DNA of 42,128 bases, taken from positions 1 through 42,128 of the IMG/VR virus record IMGVR_UViG_3300020572_000017; one strand, given 5' to 3'. Below, one piece after another: positions 34,239 through 42,103 of the stretch (the first letter of the stretch is position 1; the number at the start of each line of letters is the position of its first letter). The stretch comes from a virus. Below the pieces are notes generated by a model. That model was not told the origin of the DNA. It was given only the letters and a program-made list of their open reading frames with translations, and did no database searches. A program made the translations under genes and the position numbers.

Positions 34239-34271
34239 CTACCTTTATATTTATATTAAATAAAAAGGTAG
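34239..34271 (+). promoter_or_regulatory. Putative late promoter in an 8-bp hairpin, site 7
   Basis: CTACCTTT (34239-34246) and AAAGGTAG (34264-34271) form a perfect 8-bp stem; the 17-nt loop holds ATATTTATATTAAA with octamer TATTTATA at 34248-34255. The right arm contains AAAGG, the likely ribosome-binding sequence for the ATG at 34275. Mixed-base arms and overlap with the ribosome-binding site make this a strong example. Confidence 0.55.
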
Positions 34272-34274
34272 ATT

Positions 34275-34895
34275 ATGACATTTATTAAAAAGAATTTTTC
34301 TTACATTATAATCGCTGTACTTGCTGCAGTGATTTTTTTACAACGTTCTTGTTCAACCACTACAAAAGATGGTAAAGAAATTTTAAAAATTGATGGAAAA
34401 AAATATGAGGTAATTAAACGTGAAATTGATACTGTAAAAGTATCAGTTAATCACAATGTTTATAAACAAGGAAAAGACATTTATCGAGATGTTCCAGTAT
34501 ATATTCAAATTCCTGCAAACGCTGACACAGCTGCAATTATTAAAGAATATTTTGCAATGCACGTTTACAAAGATACATTAAATTTAAAAGATAGTTTAGG
34601 ATATGTTTCTGTAATAGACAGCATTACTAAAAATGGGTTAGTTGGTAGACAATGGAATGCACAAATAATTAAAACTGTAATTAACAATACAACATATTTA
34701 AAAGAATTACCTAGAACTCAATTATATTTAGGAGGTTCATTAGGAATTCAAAAACCTAGTTACACTACAATAGGATTTAATGCAATATTAAAAACTAAAA
34801 AAGACCATATGTATGGATTAGGAATTGGAACAAATTCTGAATTAAATACATATATCCAAGGTTCTATGCTTTGGAAGATTTCACTTAAAAAATAA
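34275..34895 (+). CDS. Membrane-anchored periplasmic-type protein
   Basis: The 206-aa product begins with a basic start and one hydrophobic helix (MTFIKKNFSYIIIAVLAAVI at 1-20, continuing to about 26), followed by SCSTTTKDGKEILKIDGKKY. A cysteine at 27 follows the helix, but the preceding QRS is a poor lipobox, so an uncleaved anchor is more likely. Residues 45-150 are mixed helix/strand; the C-terminal 50 residues (LYLGGSLGIQ, MYGLGIGTNSEL) have the alternating pattern of outer-membrane or beta-barrel-like strands. Proteins of this layout are common in phages of Gram-negative hosts. A spanin-like role is possible but not supported by neighbours, which are packaging genes. Confidence 0.68.
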   Translation: MTFIKKNFSYIIIAVLAAVIFLQRSCSTTTKDGKEILKIDGKKYEVIKREIDTVKVSVNHNVYKQGKDIYRDVPVYIQIPANADTAAIIKEYFAMHVYKDTLNLKDSLGYVSVIDSITKNGLVGRQWNAQIIKTVINNTTYLKELPRTQLYLGGSLGIQKPSYTTIGFNAILKTKKDHMYGLGIGTNSELNTYIQGSMLWKISLKK

Positions 34896-34898
34896 GTT

Positions 34899-36482
34899 AT
34901 GAGTCAACAATCCTTAAAGGATATTATAAGAGAAGAATACAAGAAATGTTTACAGGATCCGGTTCACTTTATGAAAAAGTATTGCCAGATCCAACATCCT
35001 CAAAAAGGTAAAATTCCATTTCACTTATATCCATTTCAAGAGACCGCATTAAGAGACCTGCGAGACAACGATTATAACATCATATTAAAATCTAGGCAAC
35101 TAGGTATCTCTACATTAAGTGCAGGCTATGCACTATGGCTTATGACGTTTTTTGGGGATAAAAATATCCTAGTAATTGCGACTAAACAAGAGGTTGCAAA
35201 AAATCTAGTATTAAAGGTAAAAGTCATGTATGAAAATTTACCTTCATGGCTTAAATTACCAGCAGCAGAAGATAATAAATTATCACTCAGATTAAATAAT
35301 GGGTCTCAAATCAAAGCAACTTCATCATCAGGTGACTCTGGTCGTTCTGAAGCATTGTCTTTATTGATTATAGATGAGGCTGCGTTTATTTCCAATGTAG
35401 AAGAAATTTGGATATCAGCACAGCAAACGCTAGCAACAGGAGGTGGAGCTATTATATTATCAACTCCTAATGGTACTGGTAATTTTTTCCATAAAACATG
35501 GGTAGGAGCTGAAGAGAAGCGAAACAGATTTAATACTATTAGATTGCATTGGTCAGTGCATCCTGATAGAAATCAAATTTGGAGAGATAAACAAGATGAA
35601 CTATTAGGACCTAAAGGAGCAGCTCAAGAATGTGATTGTGACTTTATTTCTTCTGGACATACTGTAATTGATGGTGCTTTATTACAATGGTATAATCAAA
35701 CTACAATACAAGATCCTATAGAAAAAAGAGATTCTGAAAATTTATGGATTTGGGAGAAACCAGATTATTCTCGAGACTATATTGTAGTAGCGGACGTTGC
35801 TCGTGGAGATGGAGCTGACTATTCAGCATTTCATGTTATTGATGTAGAATCAGTAACGCAAGTAGCGGAATTCAAAGGCCAAATATCTACTAAAGATTAT
35901 GGAAATCTTCTAGTTAATATTGCTACAGAATACAATGATGCTTTATTAGTAATTGAAAATGCCAATGTAGGTTGGGCTTCTATTCAAGTAGCAATAGACA
36001 GAGGCTATAAGAATTTATACTATTCTCCTAAAGATGGTCAAGTATCAGATGTATCTCAACAATTAGCTAGATATGTAGATTTAAAAGATACATCACAAAT
36101 GACTCCTGGATTTACAACTTCTTCTCGTACTCGTCCTTTGGTAATTTCCAAATTAGACACTTACATGAGAGAAAGAGTTCCGGTAATTCGTAGTCGTCGA
36201 TTAATTGAAGAGCTTTTCGTATTTATTTGGAATGGTTCAAAAGCAGAAGCACAACATGGTTATAATGATGACCTTGTTTTATCATTTTGTATTGGATTAT
36301 GGATAAGAGATACAGCCCTTAAATTAAGACAACAAGGCATTGAATTGAATAGGAAAACTTTAGACTATTTTGGTAAAGGAAATGGCGTATATTCTGCTAA
36401 TGCAGGGTCTAGAAACCAAGCCGGTTGGACAATGAGCACCGGTCAAAAAGGTCAAGATGAAGATTTAACATGGCTTCTTTAA
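34899..36482 (+). CDS. 17: Terminase large subunit (gp17-like)
   Basis: The 527-aa protein is the DNA-packaging motor. The ATPase domain has LKSRQLGIST at 63-72 as Walker A, IATKQEVAKNLV, the Walker B LLIIDEAAFI (about 155-164) and LSTPNGTGNFFHK as coupling motif. The C-terminal RNase H-like nuclease shows VVADVARGDGADYSAF (about 298-313), LLVIENANVGW (about 350) and DDLVLSFCIG (about 457), supplying the acidic metal ligands. T4 gp17 is 610 aa. The Walker A position normally held by Lys before S/T is Ile70 here, as in other SRQLGIS-type terminases where an upstream basic residue is thought to substitute. It is directly followed by the portal gene; in T4, gp18 and gp19 lie between. Confidence 0.96.
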   Translation: MSQQSLKDIIREEYKKCLQDPVHFMKKYCQIQHPQKGKIPFHLYPFQETALRDLRDNDYNIILKSRQLGISTLSAGYALWLMTFFGDKNILVIATKQEVAKNLVLKVKVMYENLPSWLKLPAAEDNKLSLRLNNGSQIKATSSSGDSGRSEALSLLIIDEAAFISNVEEIWISAQQTLATGGGAIILSTPNGTGNFFHKTWVGAEEKRNRFNTIRLHWSVHPDRNQIWRDKQDELLGPKGAAQECDCDFISSGHTVIDGALLQWYNQTTIQDPIEKRDSENLWIWEKPDYSRDYIVVADVARGDGADYSAFHVIDVESVTQVAEFKGQISTKDYGNLLVNIATEYNDALLVIENANVGWASIQVAIDRGYKNLYYSPKDGQVSDVSQQLARYVDLKDTSQMTPGFTTSSRTRPLVISKLDTYMRERVPVIRSRRLIEELFVFIWNGSKAEAQHGYNDDLVLSFCIGLWIRDTALKLRQQGIELNRKTLDYFGKGNGVYSANAGSRNQAGWTMSTGQKGQDEDLTWLL

Positions 36483-36502
36483 AAAATAGATATTTATTTA
36501 AA
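36478..36502 (+). promoter_or_regulatory. Putative late promoter motif, site 8
   Basis: GATATTTATTTAAAA (octamer TATTTATT at 36491-36498) follows the terminase stop codon; the portal ATG is at 36522. TTTAAA at 36478-36483 and TTTAAA at 36497-36502 can pair around a 13-nt loop, but the AT-only palindromic arms are weak evidence for structure. The motif itself is a good match. Confidence 0.4.
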
Positions 36503-36521
36503 ATAATTTAATAATCACACT

Positions 36522-38339
36522 ATGGCAGACAAATCATTATTCGGTCGTTTAAAACGACTATTCAATAATAATGTGGTAGTGCGCAGAGTTGGAAAAAATC
36601 AGTTACGAGTTGTTGATAACGATCACTTACAATCTTTGGGTAATGCACATAATTCAAAGTTTATCGACCGTTTTACACGCTTACATGGCGTACGTCCTAA
36701 TTCATTAAATACTTATAATCCTAATTATAACTACTTTTCTTCTAAAACAGAATTGTATACAGATTATGAAGTAATGGATCAAGATTCAATTATTTCATCA
36801 GCATTAGATATCTATGCAGATGAAACCGTAATGAAAGACGATTTTGGAGATGTATTGCGAATTACCAGTAACGACGAAAACATTAAAAAAATACTTCATA
36901 ATTTATTTTATGATATTTTAAATGTAGAATTTAACCTTTGGCCATGGACACGTAATATGTGTAAATATGGAGATTTATATTTGCATTTAGATGTGCAAGA
37001 AGAAATCGGTATTATCAATGTAACTCCTATGTCAGCATATGAAATCATTCGTGAGGAAGGAATGGATATTAATAATCCATATCACGTACAATTCAAACAG
37101 CTAGGCGGAGGAAATATCACTTATGAAAATTTCGAAATAGCGCATTTTAGAAACTTAACAGATTCAAACTTTTTACCATATGGTAAATCAATGATTGAAG
37201 GTGGTCGTAAAGTTTGGAAACAATTAACATTAATGGAAGATGCGATGTTAATTCATCGTATTATGCGTGCACCTGAAAAGCGTATATTTAAAATTGACGT
37301 AGGTAATATTCCACCTAATGAAGTTGATAACTACATGCAGAAAATCATGAACACCATGAGAAAGACTCCGTATGTAGATGAAAAAACAGGAGAGTATAAT
37401 CTTAAATTCAATATGCAAAACATGTTGGAAGATTATTTCCTACCAGTTCGTGGTGGACAGTCTGGAACAGAAATTGATACATTAGCTGGTATGGAATTTA
37501 CCGGTATTGATGATATTGAATATCTTCGTAATAAAATGATGGCTGCTTTAAAAGTGCCAAAAGCATTTATTGGATATGAAGAAGGTATTTCAGGTAAAGC
37601 TACTTTAGCAGCTGAAGATGTTCGTTTTGCTAGAACAATTGAAAGAATTCAAAGAATTATAATTTCTGAATTGACTAAAATTGCTATTGTGCATTTAGTT
37701 GCTCAAGGATATGAAGATGCAGAGTTAATAGACTTTGAATTGACTATGACTTCTCCTTCAACTATTTACGAACAAGAGAAGTTAACTTTATATAATACCA
37801 AAGTTGATTTAGCTAAATCAATGTTAGAAGGTAAAATTATTTCTAGAAATTGGATCTTTAAAAACATCTTTAATTTAACAGAAGATGAAATGGAAGAAAT
37901 GGAAATGGGAATTATTAAGGATCAAAAAGATACATTTAGAATGACTAAAATAGCTGAAGAAGGCGAAGATCCGGCAAACCCAAAACCTAAAGAAAAAGAA
38001 AAAGAAGAAGGTGAAGAAGATGCTAATCCATTTGGAGAAGGTATTGATAAGCTTCAAAAAGAATATGATAAACGATCTAAAAATCGTAATACTCCTGAAG
38101 TACCTGAAGGTGGATGGCCTGGAGCTGGTCGACCTGAAGAGCCTGTAAAATACAATTCTCATGATCACCCTAGAGGGTATGATCCAATAGGAAAAGTAGC
38201 ATGGAAAAACTCTAGAAATGAATCGACTAACCCTATTAAAAAATATGGATTGGAAAAATTAATTTCTAAAAAGTCGAAAATACTAGCAGAATCGAGTATT
38301 ATGGATGAAACAATTATAATTCAAGACGATATAATTTAA
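36522..38339 (+). CDS. 20: Portal protein (gp20-like)
   Basis: The 605-aa product has the T4-type portal pattern: YSSKTELYTDYEVMDQDSII-like beginning (about 68-87), SALDIYADETVMKD, then EIAHFRNLTDSNFLPYGKSM with IEGGRKVWKQLTLMEDAMLI. RIMRAPEKRIFKIDVGNIPP and KMMAALKVPKAFIGYEEGIS follow, the latter being a portal hallmark. The C-terminal 120 residues are charged and disordered, ending in ISKKSKILAESS with an L588-A-E590 site of prohead-protease type. Twelve copies should form the DNA-entry ring and the capsid assembly initiator. Length is close to T4 gp20 (524 aa) plus the tail extension. Confidence 0.95.
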   Translation: MADKSLFGRLKRLFNNNVVVRRVGKNQLRVVDNDHLQSLGNAHNSKFIDRFTRLHGVRPNSLNTYNPNYNYFSSKTELYTDYEVMDQDSIISSALDIYADETVMKDDFGDVLRITSNDENIKKILHNLFYDILNVEFNLWPWTRNMCKYGDLYLHLDVQEEIGIINVTPMSAYEIIREEGMDINNPYHVQFKQLGGGNITYENFEIAHFRNLTDSNFLPYGKSMIEGGRKVWKQLTLMEDAMLIHRIMRAPEKRIFKIDVGNIPPNEVDNYMQKIMNTMRKTPYVDEKTGEYNLKFNMQNMLEDYFLPVRGGQSGTEIDTLAGMEFTGIDDIEYLRNKMMAALKVPKAFIGYEEGISGKATLAAEDVRFARTIERIQRIIISELTKIAIVHLVAQGYEDAELIDFELTMTSPSTIYEQEKLTLYNTKVDLAKSMLEGKIISRNWIFKNIFNLTEDEMEEMEMGIIKDQKDTFRMTKIAEEGEDPANPKPKEKEKEEGEEDANPFGEGIDKLQKEYDKRSKNRNTPEVPEGGWPGAGRPEEPVKYNSHDHPRGYDPIGKVAWKNSRNESTNPIKKYGLEKLISKKSKILAESSIMDETIIIQDDII

Positions 38340-38353
38340 AAGATCATAGTTTA

Positions 38354-38370
38354 CATATTTATTATTAAGA
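38354..38370 (+). promoter_or_regulatory. Putative late promoter motif, site 9
   Basis: CATATTTATTATTAAGA (octamer TATTTATT at 38356-38363) is 25 nt before the ATG at 38389, in a 49-nt gap after the portal gene. I see no convincing inverted repeat. The match outside the octamer is poorer than at other sites. Confidence 0.33.
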
Positions 38371-38388
38371 AAATAACATTAAGCCTGA

Positions 38389-39234
38389 ATGAAAAATTTA
38401 AAACACTCAAAGTTTAAAAACACCGGCGTTCTATTTGAATTGCTTGTTCGACAAGTTGCGTCGGATACTTTGAATAATAATGATTCAAAGGCAATACCGC
38501 TTATTAAAAAGTATTTTGCTAAAAACACAGAATTAGCAAAAGAACTTAACCTATATCAGACTTTGGTTAAAGAAAAATTCTCTAAAGAGGATAAAGCAAA
38601 CCACTTGATCGAAGCCGTATTAGCTGCAAAATCAAATATTAATCAAGCCGTATTAAGTAGACAAAAATACAATTTGATTAAAGAAATCAAAGACACTTAT
38701 AATTTAGAAGATTTTTTCAAATCAAAGGTAAATAATTATAAGCCATTAGCAGCTATATTCAAATTATTCGAATATACAATTGCCGACAATCCAGTAGAGT
38801 CTGTAAATAACAGATATACTATTGTAGAACACATTACTCGTAATGATGTTAAAAAGCCAACTCAAATAAATGAAATGGCTGACTTTATCAAACAAGATAA
38901 AGAAGTTCGTTTATTATCTTATAAGATTTTAGTTGATAGATTCAATGAAAAATATTCTAATTTAAACGAAGGACAAAAAGGTTTATTAAGACAATATATT
39001 AATGCAGTATCTGAAGGAGCTGAATTAAAAGAGTTTATTAATAAAGAAGTAGCTAAACTTCAAAAAGATCTTAAGTCATTAACTGCGAAAGTTGATGATA
39101 AAGTAGTTAAAATTAAATTAACAGAGGTAACTAATCTTTTAAAAGATATCGCCAATGCTAAATCAATTAAAGACAATCACGTATTGAATTTGTTACGTTA
39201 TCATGAATTAATCAAAGAACTTAAGAAAGTATAA
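38389..39234 (+). CDS. Conserved helical protein of the head gene cluster
   Basis: The 281-aa protein is helical and rich in Lys, Leu, Asn and Glu. It starts MKNLKHSKFKNTGVLFELLV and then RQVASDTLNN, an N-terminus I associate with hypothetical proteins next to the portal gene in T4-like phages. Other conserved-looking parts are LIKKYFAKNTELAKELNLYQ, EYTIADNPVESVNNRYTIVE and a C-terminal coiled coil (LQKDLKSLTAKVDDKVVKIK). There are no membrane segments or enzyme motifs. Its position between portal and prohead protease, where T4 has gp67 and gp68, suggests prohead core assembly. That is inference. Confidence 0.75.
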   Translation: MKNLKHSKFKNTGVLFELLVRQVASDTLNNNDSKAIPLIKKYFAKNTELAKELNLYQTLVKEKFSKEDKANHLIEAVLAAKSNINQAVLSRQKYNLIKEIKDTYNLEDFFKSKVNNYKPLAAIFKLFEYTIADNPVESVNNRYTIVEHITRNDVKKPTQINEMADFIKQDKEVRLLSYKILVDRFNEKYSNLNEGQKGLLRQYINAVSEGAELKEFINKEVAKLQKDLKSLTAKVDDKVVKIKLTEVTNLLKDIANAKSIKDNHVLNLLRYHELIKELKKV

Positions 39235-39236
39235 CA

Positions 39237-39566
39237 ATGGCAAACGGTAATTTAAACGCAAAACCAACTCAAGCACCTTACGTAGCTTCAAATCAATATT
39301 ATTCAGCTACCCCAGGATCAGCATACACTAGAGTTGTGCATGTATCTGGATCATTAAATAATCCATTTACTGCTACTGGAAGCTTTGCTAATCCAGCTGG
39401 GTTTATTATATTAGCTCAAGGATCTATATCTTTAAAATTTAACGGTTCAGACGTAACTTATCCTAGCGGTCAATTTCATGAACCAGGTGCAGCTCACGTA
39501 ATTTATAATTTACCATTGGCATACGCAGCTGCTTCAGCAACTGGGTCGTTATTAGTATTATATTAA
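39237..39566 (+). CDS. Small beta-rich virion protein candidate
   Basis: The 109-aa product is rich in Ala, Ser, Thr, Gly and Tyr with alternating strands (TRVVHVSGSLNNPFTATGSF; FIILAQGSISLKFNGSDVTY). It lacks charged helices, unlike its neighbours. The composition is typical of small exposed virion proteins such as head decoration or fibre-attachment proteins. It starts 3 nt after the preceding stop, between portal-proximal and protease genes, favouring a head role. No family was recognised. Confidence 0.68.
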   Translation: MANGNLNAKPTQAPYVASNQYYSATPGSAYTRVVHVSGSLNNPFTATGSFANPAGFIILAQGSISLKFNGSDVTYPSGQFHEPGAAHVIYNLPLAYAAASATGSLLVLY

Positions 39567-39576
39567 TTTATAATTT

Positions 39577-40077
39577 ATGTCATATTTAGATACATTTAAA
39601 AAGTTTCGTTTAACAGAATCAGCAGAAGCTGAAAATATCTTCAAAGAAGAAGATGAGTTAGATGAAATGTCGACATCAGCAGGAGCTGGTGCATACGATA
39701 CTCCTAATGCCTTTGGTGAATTAGGAGATGACACTATTGAAATGTTGGGTTATAAAAAAGTAAAAAAAGTAAAAAAAGAAGCTGTAGAAGAATCTGACTT
39801 TAAAAAACTTTCAAAAGAAATGTTTATTAATGAGATTGCTTATAACGAATATAAAAAAGATCCAATAGCATCGCCTAAACAAAAAATCAATACTTCAATT
39901 AACTACATTAATAAAGGGTTAAAAGAAATTGAAAAAGTTGTTAATCATAATGTACGATTAAAACAAGAAATGGGTGTAGACAATGGTATTTATTGGAAAT
40001 CGTCTCGTGAAAATCTTACTAAAATTAGTGAGCGTTTATTGAGAGTTTCTAAACAATTAAAAGAACTAGCATCTTAA
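39577..40077 (+). CDS. Prohead-region internal protein candidate
   Basis: This 166-aa acidic/helical protein begins MSYLDTFKKFRLTE-S, where an amphipathic helix ends in L12-T-E14, resembling the T4 capsid-targeting peptide cut by the prohead protease. A disordered stretch follows (DEMSTSAGAGAYDTPNAFGE), then KKVKKVKKEA and a helical C-terminal half (INTSINYINKGLKEIEKVVN). It lies directly before the protease gene with a 1-nt gap. A role as core or internal protein is inferred from position and the N-terminal motif. Confidence 0.7.
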   Translation: MSYLDTFKKFRLTESAEAENIFKEEDELDEMSTSAGAGAYDTPNAFGELGDDTIEMLGYKKVKKVKKEAVEESDFKKLSKEMFINEIAYNEYKKDPIASPKQKINTSINYINKGLKEIEKVVNHNVRLKQEMGVDNGIYWKSSRENLTKISERLLRVSKQLKELAS

Positions 40078-40078
40078 C

Positions 40079-40690
40079 ATGGAAAATAAGAAATTAATAG
40101 TAGACTATATTACATTTGACATCACTCCGGAGATGATCAATGAGTCTATGGAAAAGAATAACGGTAGATTAATGGTTAAAGGTGTATTGCAAAGAGCAGA
40201 TGCTAAAAACCAAAACGGTAGAGTTTACCCTAAAGATATTTTAATTCGTGAAGCTAAAAAGTATAACGATATTAATATCAAAGAAAGAAGAGCTTTAGGT
40301 GAATTAGATCATCCAGATTCTTCAATCGTAAATTTAAACAACGTATCTCATAATATTACAGAGATGCATTGGGAAGGAAATGATTTATGTGGAACTGTAG
40401 AAGTTTTATCAACTCCATCAGGTAACATCTTAAAAGAGTTATTTAAGTGTGGTATTAAATTAGGTATTTCTTCTAGAGGTTTAGGATCAGTTAAACAATT
40501 AGGAGAGTCTGAAGTTGAAGTTCAATCAGACTTTGAATTAATCGCTTTTGACTTTGTGTCTAATCCATCAACTCATGGAGCCTTTTTAGCACCTATGCAT
40601 GAATCAGTGCAAGCAGACTTAAATAATAAGGCTGCTAAATATGAAAAAGTAAATCATTTAATTACTGACATTTTAACTGACAATAAATAA
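40079..40690 (+). CDS. 21: Prohead core protease (gp21-like)
   Basis: The 203-aa product matches T4-type prohead protease: MVKGVLQRADAKNQNGRVYP near the N-terminus, catalytic His78 in LGELDHPDS and Ser131 or Ser132 in LGISSRGLGS, then FELIAFDFVSNPSTHGAFL. The fold is shared with herpesvirus assemblin-like serine proteases. It cleaves scaffold and capsid proteins after (L/I)-x-E sites and is then lost by autocleavage. Many neighbours have such sites. T4 gp21 is 212 aa. It sits between an internal-protein candidate and a small gene preceding the scaffold candidate, matching T4 order 20-67-68-21-22-23. Confidence 0.95.
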   Translation: MENKKLIVDYITFDITPEMINESMEKNNGRLMVKGVLQRADAKNQNGRVYPKDILIREAKKYNDINIKERRALGELDHPDSSIVNLNNVSHNITEMHWEGNDLCGTVEVLSTPSGNILKELFKCGIKLGISSRGLGSVKQLGESEVEVQSDFELIAFDFVSNPSTHGAFLAPMHESVQADLNNKAAKYEKVNHLITDILTDNK

Positions 40691-40691
40691 T

Positions 40692-41081
40692 ATGGGACTA
40701 TTTAAGCAATTAATGGAATCTGAAATTAAGAAGTCATTAAATGAGGTTGAAATTATAGAACCGTCAGAACAAATTATAAAGGCAATGATGAAAGTTTTAA
40801 AACTTAAAACTGGAATTATAGCTACCGTAACTGTAGATCAAACCAAAGCAAATGTAATTACTTACACTGCAGATTTATCTAAAGAAATTCGCACTCCGGT
40901 AATGCAAGCTTTATTTAGCACATTGACTTTGGATATATCTTGCAGAACAGTTCCTCAATCAATTGGAGGTTATTCATTTGATATATCCGTTAATTATACT
41001 CATCCTCAAGGTGGGTCTAATGGAAAAAATTTAGGAACGATATTTTTACAAAACGGTAAATTTACTTCAAGATTTTATTAA
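40692..41081 (+). CDS. Small prohead-region protein with capsid-targeting-like N-terminus
   Basis: The 129-aa protein begins MGLFKQLMESEIKKSLNE-V, with two L-x-E sites at L7-M-E9 and L16-N-E18 in an amphipathic helix. The remainder is a compact alpha/beta domain (IIKAMMKVLKLKTGIIATV; TLDISCRTVPQSIGGYSFDI; a C-terminal GKNLGTIFLQNGKFTSRFY). The start follows the protease gene by 1 nt and the end overlaps the next start (TAATG). Function unknown; an internal head protein targeted by its N-terminal peptide is plausible. Confidence 0.72.
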   Translation: MGLFKQLMESEIKKSLNEVEIIEPSEQIIKAMMKVLKLKTGIIATVTVDQTKANVITYTADLSKEIRTPVMQALFSTLTLDISCRTVPQSIGGYSFDISVNYTHPQGGSNGKNLGTIFLQNGKFTSRFY

Positions 41082-42103
41082 TGCCATATATAGCAAGAAA
41101 ACAAGGAGACAAATATGCGGTGTATAAAAAAGACACTGGAAAGCTAGTTGGTCGCACAGACGGAAACAAAGAAGCATTACGTAAATATCTTGCAGCTTTA
41201 CATATAAACGCAGAGTCAATTAAATTAGAAAATATGAAACCAAATAAAACAATTAAATTAGCTTCATTAATCAATCTTAAGGAAAGTGAACAACATCCAG
41301 TAGATGGTATGAGCACTGAGCAAAAGAAAGCTTTTTTAGAAGCTGTATATCGCTTCGCAGAACATTCAAATGACATTTATAGAACACATTCTTTAAGAGA
41401 AACTTCTAAACATTTAAGTACATTAATTGAAGCAGCACATCAATTAACTTTATCAGAAACTGAAGATTGGTTTGACGCTAATACAGTTAATCGTCATATG
41501 AAGCATTTAGATGAAGCTCATAAAATATTTGAAAAGACTGCATCTGAAATGTCAGTACTTCAGCAGCGTTTAGAGTCTGCTTATGAAGATATCGGAAGCA
41601 CTTTATCTAAATACTATGACATTAATGGAATGGTAAATGAAGCATCTGCAGAAGCAGGAGCTGGAGCTGATTATCAAAAGTTTTTTCAAAAAGCAATGAA
41701 GAAATTTAAAATTCAAGAACCTGGAGACTTAGAAGATGATAAATCTAAAAAGAAGTTTTTTAATTGGATTGATACAAATTACACTGCTAAAACAGAGCCT
41801 ACAAAAGATAAAGGCGAAAAAGAATCTGAAAAAGAAGAAGTTAAAGAAGGTAAATATGCATTTGGTAATCCTGCATTAGACGGCGCTGCTAGAAAAAGAG
41901 TATGGAATATGATTATGAAACGCTCTAACAATATGAAAAAGCTTAAAAAAATAGCTGAATTAGCAGATTTAGTAGCGGGCACAAAAACTTCTATAACCGA
42001 TATCGACGATGTTCATGAGTTAGTTGATGACTTGACAGGAGCTCAATTTGAAAAATTCTATAATGAAACGTTGGCCAATGCAATGGCACAAAAATTAATA
42101 TAA
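41081..42103 (+). CDS. Prohead scaffold candidate (gp22 position)
   Basis: The 340-aa product has a small N-terminal domain (1-45: KYAVYKKDTGKLVGRTDGNK, EALRKYLAALHIN), then KTIKLASLINLKE-S with L66-K-E68. A long charged helical region follows (80-190, with AEHSNDIYRTHSLRETSKHL). A Gly/Ala-rich acidic stretch (EASAEAGAGADYQ) leads to Lys/Glu-rich sequence and a final domain (KYAFGNPALDGAARKRVWNM; DLTGAQFEKFYNETLANAMA). Composition and position directly after gp21 correspond to T4 gp22, the scaffolding core protein. Sequence similarity to gp22 is not evident by eye. It overlaps the following gene by 1 nt, expected to be the major capsid protein gene by T4 order. Confidence 0.65.
   Translation: MPYIARKQGDKYAVYKKDTGKLVGRTDGNKEALRKYLAALHINAESIKLENMKPNKTIKLASLINLKESEQHPVDGMSTEQKKAFLEAVYRFAEHSNDIYRTHSLRETSKHLSTLIEAAHQLTLSETEDWFDANTVNRHMKHLDEAHKIFEKTASEMSVLQQRLESAYEDIGSTLSKYYDINGMVNEASAEAGAGADYQKFFQKAMKKFKIQEPGDLEDDKSKKKFFNWIDTNYTAKTEPTKDKGEKESEKEEVKEGKYAFGNPALDGAARKRVWNMIMKRSNNMKKLKKIAELADLVAGTKTSITDIDDVHELVDDLTGAQFEKFYNETLANAMAQKLI

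Noticed and set aside
34275-34895. Spanin assignment for the membrane-anchored protein
   Set aside because: There is no good lipobox, no C-terminal membrane segment and no neighbouring endolysin or holin.
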